Assembly: GCA_963555705.1 (NCBI GenBank)
Contig: CAUVWQ010000007.1
Span: 310,001-374,000 of the forward strand
DNA: 64,000 nucleotides
Reading direction: 5' to 3'
Source: Ligustrum vulgare
Lineage: Eukaryota > Streptophyta > Magnoliopsida > Lamiales > Oleaceae
The notes under the pieces: generated by a model
The model's input: the letters and a program-made list of their open reading frames with translations, nothing else
Told to the model about the DNA's origin: nothing
Database searches by the model: none
Program-made: the position numbers and the translations under genes
Shown: piece by piece, positions 36,628 through 48,678 of the stretch
Layout: each line of letters opens with the position of its first letter
How positions within the stretch are numbered: position 1 is the first letter of the stretch

Positions 36628-37531
36628 GTGAATTAACTTTTGAAAATTGCTTAAGTGTTCACTTCGTTTAAAATTCACCTCTACAATTTATATCGAGTGA
36701 ATTAACTTTTGAAAATTGCTTAAGTGTTCACTTCGTTTAAAATTCACCTCTGTAATTTATATTGGAATGAATTAACGTTTGAAAATTGCTTAAGTGTTCA
36801 CTTCATTTAAAATTCACCTCTGCAATTTATATTGGAGTAAATTAACGTTTGAAAATTGCTTAAGTATTCACTTCGTTTAAAATTCACCTCTGCAATTTAT
36901 ATTGGAGTGAATTAACGTTTGAAAATTGCTTAAGTGTTCACTTCGTTTAAAATTCACCTCTGCAATTTATATTGTAGTGAATTAACGTTTGAAAATTGCT
37001 TAAGTGTTCACTTCGTTTAAAATTCACCTCTACAATTTATATCGAGTGAATTAACGTTTGAAAATTGCTTAAGTGTTCACTTCGTTTAAAATTCACCTCT
37101 GTAATTTATATTGGAATGAATTAACGTTTGAAAATTGCTTAAGTGTTCACTTCATTTAAAATTCACCTCTGCAATTTATATTGGAGTGAATTAACGTTTG
37201 AAAATTGCTTAAGTGTTCACTTCGTTTAAAATTCACCTCTACAATTTATATCGAGTGAATTAACGTTTGAAAATTGCTTAAGTGTTCACTTCGTTTAAAA
37301 TTCACCTCTGTAATTTATATTGGAATGAATTAACGTTTGAAAATTGCTTAAGTGTTCACTTCGTTTAAAATTCACCTCTACAATTTATATCGAGTGAATT
37401 AAAGTTTGAAAATTGCTTAAGTGTTCACTTCGTTTAAAATTCACCTCTGTAATTTATATCGAGTGAATAACGTTTGAAAATTGCTTAAGTGTTCACTTCG
37501 TTTAAAATTCACCTCTGCAATTTATATTGTA
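36628..37531 (+). repeat. 13-mer unit, subtype X, copy 2 (904 bp)
   Basis: Matches 34821-35724 at 1807 bp, including gtattcac near 36866 and gtgaataac at 37463. X and Y therefore form a 26-monomer dimer repeated twice. Confidence 0.87.
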
Positions 37532-38435
37532 GTGAATTAACTTTTGAAAATTGCTTAAGTGTTCACTTCGTTTAAAATTCACCTCTACAATTTATATCGA
37601 GTGAATTAACTTTTGAAAATTGCTTAAGTGTTCACTTCGTTTAAAATTCACCTCTGTAATTTATATTGGAATGAATTAACGTTTGAAAATTGCTTAAGTG
37701 TTCACTTCATTTAAAATTCACCTCTGCAATTTATATTGGAGTAAATTAACGTTTGAAAATTGCTTAAGTGTTCACTTCGTTTAAAATTCACCTCTGCAAT
37801 TTATATCGAGTGAATTAACGTTTGAAAATTGCTTAAGTGTTCACTTCGTTTAAAATTCACCTCTGCAATTTATATTGTAGTGAATTAACGTTTGAAAATT
37901 GCTTAAGTGTTCACTTCGTTTAAAATTCACCTCTACAATTTATATGGAGTGAATTAACGTTTGAAAATTGCTTAAGTGTTCACTTCGTTTAAAATTCACC
38001 TCTGTAATTTATATTGGAATGAATTAACGTTTGAAAATTGCTTAAGTGTTCACTTCATTTAAAATTCACCTCTGCAATTTATATTGGAGTAAATTAACGT
38101 TTGAAAATTGCTTAAGTGTTCACTTCGTTTAAAATTCACCTCTGCAATTTATATTGGAGTGAATTAACGTTTGAAAATTGCTTAAGTGTTCACTTCGTTT
38201 AAAATTCACCTCTGTAATTTATATTGGAATGAATTAACGTTTGAAAATTGCTTAAGTGTTCACTTCGTTTAAAATTCACCTCTACAATTTATATCGAGTG
38301 AATTAAAGTTTGAAAATTGCTTAAGTGTTCACTTCGTTTAAAATTCACCTCTGCAATTTATATCGAGTGAATAACGTTTGAAAATTGCTTAAGTGTTCAC
38401 TTCGTTTAAAATTCACCTCTGCAATTTATATTGTA
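37532..38435 (+). repeat. 13-mer unit, subtype Y variant, copy 2 (904 bp)
   Basis: Matches 35725-36627 for its first eight monomers. The next two are replaced: gta-gcaat ending ttgga (38089) and gtg-gtaat (38159), where Y has gtg-acaat and D. Its aaagttt monomer has gcaat (38298) instead of gtaat. The gtgaataac monomer is at 38367. Confidence 0.85.
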
Positions 38436-39341
38436 GTGAATTAACTTTTGAAAATTGCTTAAGTGTTCACTTCGTTTAAAATTCACCTCTACAATTTATA
38501 TCGAGTGAATTAACATTTGAAAATTGCTTAAGTGTTCACTTCGTTTAAAATTCACCTCTGTAATTTATATTGGAATGAATTAACGTTTGAAAATTGCTTA
38601 AGTGTTCACTTCATTTAAAATTCACCTCTGCAATTTATATTGGAGTAAATTAACGTTTGAAAATTGCTTAAGTGTTCACTTCGTTTAAAATTCACCTCTG
38701 CAATTTATATCGAGTGAATTAACGTTTGAAAATTGCTTAAGTGTTCACTTCGTTTAAAATTCACCTCTGCAATTTATATTGTAGTGAATTAACGTTTGAA
38801 AATTGCTTAAGTGTTCACTTCGTTTAAAATTCACCTCTACAATTTATATGGAGTGAATTAACGTTTGAAAATTGCTTAAGTGTTCACTTCGTTTAAAATT
38901 CACCTCTGTAATTTATATTGGAATGAATTAACGTTTGAAAATTGCTTAAGTGTTCACTTCATTTAAAATTCACCTCTGCAATTTATATTGGAGTAAATTA
39001 ACGTTTGAAAATTGCTTAAGTGTTCACTTCGTTTAAAATTCACCTCTGCAATTTATATTGGAGTGAATTAACGTTTGAAAATTGCTTAAGTGTTCACTTC
39101 GTTTAAAATTCACCTCTGCAATTTATATTGTAGTGAATTAACGTTTGAAAATTGCTTAAGTGTTCACTTCGTTTAAAATTCACCTCTACAATTTATATCG
39201 AGTGAATTAACGTTTGAAAATTGCTTAAGTGTTCACTTCGTTTAAAATTCAGCTCTGTAATTTATATTGGAATGAATTAACGTTTGAAAATTGCTTAAGT
39301 GTTCACTTCATTTAAAATTCACCTCTGCAATTTATATTGGA
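38436..39341 (+). repeat. Recurrent 13-monomer block, copy 4 of 7
   Basis: Directly follows the fourfold 13-mer tract. Order and the 814-bp spacing agree with the other copies (atatgga end at 38852, cagctctg at 39250). It is followed by a gtg-acaat monomer as in region II. Confidence 0.87.
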
Positions 39342-42300
39342 GTGAATTAACGTTTGAAAATTGCTTAAGTGTTCACTTCGTTTAAAATTCACCTCTACAA
39401 TTTATATCGAGTGAATTAACGTTTGAAAATTGCTTAAGTGTTCACTTCGTTTAAAATTCACCTCTGTAATTTATATTGGAATGAATTAACGTTTGAAAAT
39501 TGCTTAAGTGTTCACTTCATTTAAAATTCACCTCTGCAATTTATATTGGAGTAAATTAACGTTTGAAAATTGCTTAAGTGTTCACTTCGTTTAAAATTCA
39601 CCTCTGCAATTTATATCGTGTGAATTAACGTTTGAAAATTGCTTAAGTGTTCACTTCGTTTAAAATTCACCTCTGTAATTTATATTGGAATGAATTAACG
39701 TTTGAAAATTGCTTAAGTGTTCACTTCATTTAAAATTCACCTCTGCAATTTATATTGGAGTGAATTAACGTTTGAAAATTGTTTAAGTGTTCACTTCGTT
39801 TAAAATTCACCTCTACAATTTATATCGAGTGAATTAACGTTTGAAAATTGCTTAAGTGTTCACTTCGTTTAAAATTCACCTCTGTAATTTATATTGGAAT
39901 GAATTAATGTTTGAAAATTGCTTAAGTGTTCACTTCATTTAAAATTCACCTCTGCAATTTATATTGAAGTAAATTAACGTTTGAAAATTGCTTAAGTGTT
40001 CACTTCGTTTAAAATTCACCTCTGCAATTTATATTGGAGTGAATTAACGTTTGAAAATTGCTTAAGTGTTCACTTCGTTTAAAATTCACCTCTACAATTT
40101 ATATCGAGTGAATTAACGTTTGAAAATTGCTTAAGTGTTCACTTCGTTTAAAATTCACCTCTGTAATTTATATTGGAATGAATTAAAGTTTGAAAATTGC
40201 TTAAGTGTTCACTTCATTTAAAATTCACCTCTGCAATTTATATTGGAGTAAATTAACGTTTGAAAATTGCTTAAGTGTTCACTTCGTTTAAAATTCACCT
40301 CTGCAATTTATATCGAGTGAATTAACGTTTGAAAATTGCTTAAGTGTTCACTTCGTTTAAAATTCACCTCTGCAATTTATATTGTAGTGAATTAACGTTT
40401 GAAAATTGCTTAAGTGTTCACTTCGTTTAAAATTCACCTCTACAATTTATATGGAGTGAATTAACGTTTGAAAATTGCTTAAGTGTTCACTTCGTTTAAA
40501 ATTCACCTCTGTAATTTATATTGGAATGAATTAACGTTTGAAAATTGCTTAAGTGTTCACTTCATTTAAAATTCACCTCTGCAATTTATATTGGAGTAAA
40601 TTAACGTTTGAAAATTGCTTAAGTGTTCACTTCGTTTAAAATTCACCTCTGCAATTTATATTGGAGTGAATTAACGTTTGAAAATTGCTTAAGTGTTCAC
40701 TTCGTTTAAAATTCACCTCTGCAATTTATATTGTAGTGAATTAACGTTTGAAAATTGCTTAAGTGTTCACTTCGTTTAAAATTTACCTCTACAATTTATA
40801 TCGAGTGAATTAACGTTTGAAAATTGCTTAAGTGTTCACTTCGTTTAAAATTCAGCTCTGTAATTTATATTGGAATGAATTAACGTTTGAAAATTGCTTA
40901 AGTGTTCACTTCATTTAAAATTCACCTCTGCAATTTATATTGGAGTGAATTAACGTTTGAAAATTGCTTAAGTGTTCACTTCGTTTAAAATTCACCTCTG
41001 CAATTTATATTGGAATGAATTAACGTTTGAAAATTGCTTAAGTGTTCACTTCATTTAAAATTCACCTCTGCAATTTATATTGGAGTAAATTAACGTTTGA
41101 AAATTGCTTAAGTGTTCACTTCGTTTAAAATTCACCTCTGCAATTTATATCGAGTGAATTAACGTTTGAAAATTGCTTAAGTGTTCACTTCGTTTAAAAT
41201 TCACCTCTGCAATTTATATTGTAGTGAATTAACGTTTAAAAATTGCTTAAGTGTTCACTTCGTTTAAAATTCACCTCTGTAATTTATATCGAGTGAATTA
41301 ACGTTTGAAAATTGCTTAAGTGTTCACTTCATTTAAAATTCACCTCTGCAATTTATATTGGAGTAAATTAACGTTTGAAAATTGCTTAAGTGTTCACTTC
41401 GTTTAAAATTCACCTCTGCAATTTATATTGGAGTGAATTAACGTTTGAAAATTGTTTAAGTGTTCACTTCGTTTAAAATTCACCTCTACAATTTATATCG
41501 AGTGAATTAACGTTTGAAAATTGCTTAAGTGTTCACTTCGTTTAAAATTCACCTCTGTAATTTATATTGGAATGAATTAACGTTTGAAAATTGCTTAAGT
41601 GTTCACTTCATTTAAAATTCACCTCTGCAATTTATATTGGAGTAAATTAACGTTTGAAAATTGCTTAAGTGTTCACTTCGTTTAAAATTCACCTCTGCAA
41701 TTTATATCGAGTGAATTAACGTTTGAAAATTGCTTAAGTGTTCACTTCGTTTAAAATTCACCTCTGCAATTTATATTGTAGTGAATTAACGTTTGAAAAT
41801 TGCTTAAGTGTTCACTTCGTTTAAAACTCACCTCTACAATTTATATCGAGTGAATTAACATTTGAAAATTGCTTAAGTGTTCACTTCGTTTAAAATTTAC
41901 CTCTGTAATTTATATTGGAATGAATTAACGTTTGAAAATTGCTTAAGTGTTCACTTCATTTAAAATTCACCTCTGCAATTTATATTGGAGTAAATTAACG
42001 TTTGAAAATTGCTTAAGTGTTCACTTCGTTTAAAATTCACCTCTGCAATTTATATCGAGTGAATTAACGTTTGAAAATTGCTTAAGTGTTCACTTCGTTT
42101 AAAATTTACCTCTGCAATTTATATTGTAGTGAATTAACGTTTGAAAATTGCTTAAGTGTTCACTTCGTTTAAAATTCACCTCTACAATTTATATCGAGTG
42201 AATTAACGTTTGAAAATTGCTTAAGTGTTCACTTCGTTTAAAATTCACCTCTGTAATTTATATTGGAATGAATTAACGTTTGAAAATTGCTTAAGTGTTC

Positions 42301-44079
42301 ACTTCATTTAAAATTCACCTCTGCAATTTATATTGGAGTAAATTAACGTTTGAAAATTGCTTAAGTGTTCACTTCGTTTAAAATTCACCTCTGTAATTTA
42401 TATTGGAATGAATTAATGTTTGAAAATTGCTTAAGTGTTCACTTCATTTAAAATTCACCTCTGCAATTTATATTGGAGTAAATTAACGTTTGAAAATTGC
42501 TTAAGTGTTCACTTCGTTTAAAATTCACCTCTGCAATTTATATTGGAGTGAATTAACGTTTGAAAATTGCTTAAGTGTTCACTTCGTTTAAAATTCACCT
42601 CTACAATTTATATCGAGTGAATTAACGTTTGAAAATTGCTTAAGTGTTCACTTCGTTTAAAATTCACCTCTGTAATTTATATTGGAATGAATTAAAGTTT
42701 GAAAATTGCTTAAGTGTTCACTTCATTTAAAATTCACCTCTGCAATTTATATTGGAGTAAATTAACGTTTGAAAATTGCTTAAGTGTTCACTTCGTTTAA
42801 AATTCACCTCTGCAATTTATATCGAGTGAATTAACGTTTGAAAATTGCTTAAGTGTTCACTTCGTTTAAAATTCACCTCTGCAATTTATATTGTAGTGAA
42901 TTAACGTTTGAAAATTGCTTAAGTGTTCACTTCGTTTAAAATTCACCTCTGCAATTTATATTGGAGTAAATTAACGTTTGAAAATTGCTTAAGTGTTCAC
43001 GTCGTTTAAAATTCACCTCTGCAATTTATATCGAGTGAATTAACGTTTGAAAATTGCTTAAGTGTTCACTTCGTTTAAAATTCACCTCTGCAATTTATAT
43101 TGTAGTGAATTAACGTTTGAAAATTGCTCAAGTGTTCACTTCGTTTAAAATTCACCTCTACAATTTATATCGAGTGAATTAACGTTTGAAAATTGCTTAA
43201 GTGTTCACTTCGTTTAAAATTCACCTCTGTAATTTATATTGGAATGAATTAACGTTTGAAAATTGCTTAAGTGTTCAGTTCATTTAAAATTCACCTCTGC
43301 AATTTATATTGGAGTAAATTAACGTTTGAAAATTGCTTAAGTGTTCACTTCGTTTAAAATTCACCTCTGCAATTTATATCGAGTGAATTAACGTTTGAAA
43401 ATTGCTTAAGTGTTCACTTCGTTTAAAATTCACCTCTGCAATTTATATTGGAGTGAATTAACGTTTGAAAATTGTTTAAGTGTTCACTTCGTTTAAAATT
43501 CACCTCTACAATTTATATCGAGTGAATTAACGTTTAAAAATTACTTAAGTGTTCACTTCGTTTAAAATTCACCTCTGTAATTTATATTGGACTGAATTAA
43601 TGTTTGAAAATTGCTTAAGTGTTCACTTCATTTAAAATTCACCTCTGCAATTTATATTGGAGTAAATTAACGTTTGAAAATTGCTTAAGTGTTCACTTCG
43701 TTTAAAATTCACCTCTGCAATTTATATTGGAGTGAATTAACGTTTGAAAATTGTTTAAGTGTTCACTTCGTTTAAAATTCACCTCTACAATTTATATCGA
43801 GTGAATTAACGTTTGAAAATTGCTTAAGTGTTCACTTCGTTTAAAATTCACCTCTGTAATTTATATTGGAATGAATTAACGTTTGAAAATTGCTTAAGTG
43901 TTCACTTCATTTAAAATTCACCTCTGCAATTTATATTGGAGTAAATTAACGTTTGAAAATTGCTTAAGTGTTCACTTCGTTTAAAATTCACCTCTGCAAT
44001 TTATATCGAGTGAATTAACGTTTGAAAATTGCTTAAGTGTTCACTTCGTTTAAAATTCACCTCTGCAATTTATATTGTA
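39342..44079 (+). repeat. Mixed zone between regions II and III
   Basis: Monomers here have no clear long period. Pieces of other families are interleaved: gtttaag C monomers (about 39781, 41455, 43475 and 43753), class E monomers with aattaatgtt (about 39905, 42416) and a partial copy of the recurrent block from about 40248 to its cagctctg at 40853, without the aacttttg start. Single-monomer changes are relatively common, for example atttacctc near 40783, 41896 and 42105, ttaaaactc near 41827 and cacgtcg near 43000. The cagttcattt and gctcaag markers of region III first appear here, near 43276 and 43127. No non-satellite sequence was seen. Confidence 0.7.
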
Positions 44080-44985
44080 GTGAATTAACTTTTGAAAATT
44101 GCTTAAGTGTTCACTTCGTTTAAAATTCACCTCTACAATTTATATCGAGTGAATTAACATTTGAAAATTGCTTAAGTGTTCACTTCGTTTAAAATTCACC
44201 TCTGTAATTTATATTGGAATGAATTAACGTTTGAAAATTGCTTAAGTGTTCACTTCATTTAAAATTCACCTCTGCAATTTATATTGGAGTAAATTAACGT
44301 TTGAAAATTGCTTAAGTGTTCACTTCGTTTAAAATTCACCTCTGCAATTTATATCGAGTGAATTAACGTTTGAAAATTGCTTAAGTGTTCACTTCGTTTA
44401 AAATTCACCTCTGCAATTTATATTGTAGTGAATTAACGTTTGAAAATTGCTTAAGTGTTCACTTCGTTTAAAATTCACCTCTACAATTTATATGGAGTGA
44501 ATTAACGTTTGAAAATTGCTTCAGTGTTCAATTCGTTTAAAATTCACCTCTGTAATTTATATTGGAATGAATTAACGTTTGAAAATTGCTTAAGTGTTCA
44601 CTTCATTTAAAATTCACCTCTGCAATTTATATTGGAGTAAATTAACGTTTGAAAATTGCTTAAGTGTTCACTTCGTTTAAAATTCACCTCTGCAATTTAT
44701 ATTGGAGTGAATTAACGTTTGAAAATTGCTTAAGTGTTCACTTCGTTTAAAATTCACCTCTGCAATTTATATTGTAGTGAATTAACGTTTGAAAATTGCT
44801 TAAGTGTTCACTTCGTTTAAAATTCACCTCTACAATTTATATCGAGTGAATTAACGTTTGAAAATTGCTTAAGTGTTCACTTCGTTTAAAATTCAGCTCT
44901 GTAATTTATATTGGAATGAATTAACGTTTGAAAATTGCTTAAGTGTTCACTTCATTTAAAATTCACCTCTGCAATTTATATTGGA
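44080..44985 (+). repeat. Recurrent 13-monomer block, copy 5 of 7
   Basis: Same order and spacing as copies 1-4. The D monomer at 44497 carries two unusual changes (gcttcag and caattcg). Unlike the region II copies, it is followed by an aaagttt-gtaat monomer at 44986. Confidence 0.86.
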
Positions 44986-45264
44986 GTGAATTAAAGTTTG
45001 AAAATTGCTTAAGTGTTCACTTCGTTTAAAATTCACCTCTGTAATTTATATTGGAATGAATTAACGTTTGAAAATTGCTTAAGTGTTCACTTCATTTAAA
45101 ATTCACCTCTGCAATTTATATTGGAGTAAATTAACGTTTGAAAATTGCTTAAGTGTTCACTTCGTTTAAAATTCACCTCTGCAATTTATATCGAGTGAAT
45201 TAACGTTTGAAAATTGCTTAAGTGTTCAGTTCATTTAAAATTCACCTCTGCAATGTATATTGGA

Positions 45265-47006
45265 GTAAATTAACGTTTGAAAATTGCTTAAGTGTTCACT
45301 TCGTTTAAAATTCACCTCTGCAATTTATATCGAGTGAATTAACGTTTGAAAATTGCTCAAGTGTTCACTTCGTTTAAAATTCACCTCTGCAATTTATATT
45401 GTAGTGAATTAACGTTTGAAAATTGCTTAAGTGTTCACTTCGTTTAAAATTCACCTCTGCAATTTATATTGGAGTAAATTAACGTTTGAAAATTGCTTAA
45501 GTGTTCACTTCGTTTAAAATTCACCTCTACAATTTATATCGAGTGAATTAACGTTTGAAAATTGCTTAAGTGTTCACTTCGTTTAAAATTCACCTCTGTA
45601 ATTTATATTGGAATGAATTAACGTTTGAAAATTGCTTAAGTGTTCACTTCATTTAAAATTCACCTCTGCAATTTATATTGGAGTAAATTAACGTTTGAAA
45701 ATTGCTTAAGTGTTCACTTCGTTTAAAATTCACCTCTGCAATTTATATCGAGTGAATTAACGTTTGAAAATTGCTTAAGTGTTCACTTCGTTTAAAATTC
45801 ACCTCTGCAATTTATATTGTAGTGAATTAACTTTTGAAAATTGCTTAAGTGTTCACTTCGTTTAAAATTCACCTCTACAATTTATATCGAGTGAATTAAC
45901 ATTTGAAAATTGCTTAAGTGTTCACTTCGTTTAAAATTCACCTCTGTAATTTATATTGGAATGAATTAACGTTTGAAAATTGCTTAAGTGTTCACTTCAT
46001 TTAAAATTCACCTCTGCAATTTATATTGGAGTAAATTAACGTTTGAAAATTGCTTAAGTGTTCACTTCGTTTAAAATTCACCTCTGCAATTTATATCGAG
46101 TGAATTAACGTTTGAAAATTGCTTAAGTGTTCACTTCGTTTAAAATTCACCTCTGCAATTTATATTGTAGTGAATTAACGTTTGAAAATTGCTTAAGTGT
46201 TCACTTCGTTTAAAATTCACCTCTACAATTTATATGGAGTGAATTAACGTTTGAGAATTGCTTAAGTGTTCACTTCGTTTAAAATTCACCTCTGTAATTT
46301 ATATTGGAATGAATTAACGTTTGAAAATTGCTTAAGTGTTCACTTCATTTAAAATTCACCTCTGCAATTTATATTGGAGTAAATTAACGTTTGAAAATTG
46401 CTTAAGTGTTCACTTCGTTTAAAATTCACCTCTGCAATTTATATTGGAGTGAATTAACGTTTGAAAATTGCTTAAGTGTTCACTTCGTTTAAAATTCACC
46501 TCTGCAATTTATATTGTAGTGAATTAACGTTTGAAAATTGCTTAAGTGTTCACTTCGTTTAAAATTCACCTCTACAATTTATATCGAGTGAATTAACGTT
46601 TGAAAATTGCTTAAGTGTTCACTTCGTTTAAAATTCAGCTCTGTAATTTATATTGGAATGAATTAACGTTTGAAAATTGCTTAAGTGTTCACTTCATTTA
46701 AAATTCACCTCTGCAATTTATATTGGAGTGAATTAAAGTTTGAAAATTGCTTAAGTGTTCACTTCGTTTAAAATTCACCTCTGTAATTTATATTGGAATG
46801 AATTAACGTTTGAAAATTGCTTAAGTGTTCACTTCATTTAAAATTCACCTCTGCAATTTATATTGGAGTAAATTAACGTTTGAAAATTGCTTAAGTGTTC
46901 ACTTCGTTTAAAATTCACCTCTGCAATTTATATCGAGTGAATTAACGTTTGAAAATTGCTTAAGTGTTCAGTTCATTTAAAATTCACCTCTGCAATGTAT
47001 ATTGGA
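45265..47006 (+). repeat. Region III HOR, variant form, 25-mer (1742 bp)
   Basis: Lies between two caatgtatat monomers. It begins A, gctcaag B, gtg-ttgga, gta-acaat, D, E, A, B, then the recurrent block at 45822, then aaagttt D, E, A and the cagttcattt/caatgtatat monomer. It lacks four monomers present in the longer variant copy at 48679-50698. Confidence 0.84.
45822..46727 (+). repeat. Recurrent 13-monomer block, copy 6 of 7
   Basis: Same order and 814-bp spacing (cagctctg at 46636), followed by aaagttt at 46728. One monomer has gagaattg near 46255. Confidence 0.87.
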
Positions 47007-48678
47007 GTAAATTAACGTTTGAAAATTGCTTAAGTGTTCACTTCGTTTAAAATTCACCTCTGCAATTTATATCGAGTGAATTAACGTTTGAAAATTGCTC
47101 AAGTGTTCACTTCGTTTAAAATTCACCTCTGCAATTTATATTGTAGTGAATTAACGTTTGAAAATTGCTTAAGTGTTCACTTCGTTTAAAATTCACCTCT
47201 GCAATTTATATTGGAGTAAATTAACGTTTGAAAATTTGCTTAAGTGTTCACTTCGTTTAAAATTCACCTCTACAATTTATATCGAGTGAATTAACGTTTG
47301 AAAATTGCTTAAGTGTTCACTTCGTTTAAAATTCACCTCTGTAATTTATATTGGAATGAATTAACGTTTGAAAATTGCTTAAGTGTTCAGTTCATTTAAA
47401 ATTCACCTCTGCAATTTATATTGGAGTAAATTAACGTTTGAAAATTGCTTAAGTGTTTACTTCGTTTAAAATTCACCTCTGCAATTTATATCGAGTGAAT
47501 TAACGTTTGAAAATTGTTTAAGTGTTCACTTCGTTTAAAATTCACCTCTACAATTTATATCGAGTGAATTAAAGTTTGAAAATTGCTTAAGTGTTCACTT
47601 CGTTTAAAATTCACCTCTGTAATTTATATTGGAATGAATTAACGTTTGAAAATTGCTTAAGTGTTCACTTCATTTAAAATTCACCTCTGCAATTTATATT
47701 GGAGTAAATTAACGTTTGAAAATTGCTTAAGTGTTCACTTCGTTTAAAATTCACCTCTGCAATTTATATCGAGTTAATTAACGTTTGAAAATTGCTTAAG
47801 TGTTCACTTCGTTTAAAATTCACCTCTGCAATTTATATTGTAGTGAATTAACGTTTGAAAATTGCTTAAGTGTTCACTTCGTTTGAAATTCACCTCTACA
47901 ATTTATATCGAGTGAATTAACGTTTGAAAATTGCTTAAGTGTTCACTTCGTTTAAAATTCACCTCTGTAATTTATATTGGAATGAATTAACGTTTGAAAA
48001 TTGCTTAAGTGTTCAGTTCATTTAAAATTCACCTCTGCAATTTATATTGGAGTAAATTAACGTTTGAAAATTGCTTAAGTGTTCACTTCGTTTAAAATTC
48101 ACCTCTGCAATTTATATCGAGTAAATTAACGTTTGAAAATTGCTTAAGTGTTCACTTCGTTTAAAATTCACCTCTGCAATTTATATTGGAGTGAATTAAC
48201 GTTTGAAAATTGTTTAAGTGTTCACTTCGTTTAAAATTCACCTCTACAATTTATATCGAGTGAATTAACGTTTGAAAATTGCTTAAGTGTTCACTTCGTT
48301 TAAAATTCAGCTCTGTAATTTATATTGGAATGAATTAACGTTTGAAAATTGCTTAAGTGTTCACTTCATTTAAAATTCACCTCTGCAATTTATATTGGAG
48401 TGAATTAAAGTTTGAAAATTGCTTAAGTGTTCACTTCGTTTAAAATTCACCTCTGTAATTTATATTGGAATGAATTAACGTTTGAAAATTGCTTAAGTGT
48501 TCACTTCATTTAAAATTCACCTCTGCAATTTATATTGGAGTAAATTAACGTTTGAAAATTGCTTAAGTGTTCACTTCGTTTAAAATTCACCTCTGCAATT
48601 TATATCGAGTGAATTAACGTTTGAAAATTGCTTAAGTGTTCAGTTCATTTAAAATTCACCTCTGCAATGTATATTGGA
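47007..48678 (+). repeat. Region III 24-mer HOR, copy 1 (1672 bp)
   Basis: Order as listed for 50699-52370. It includes the one-base insertion in the fourth monomer, gtttacttcg, aaagttt, gttaatt, gtttgaaattc, two cagttcattt E monomers, a gtaaatt monomer ending ttgga, cagctctg and the closing caatgtatat monomer. Confidence 0.87.
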
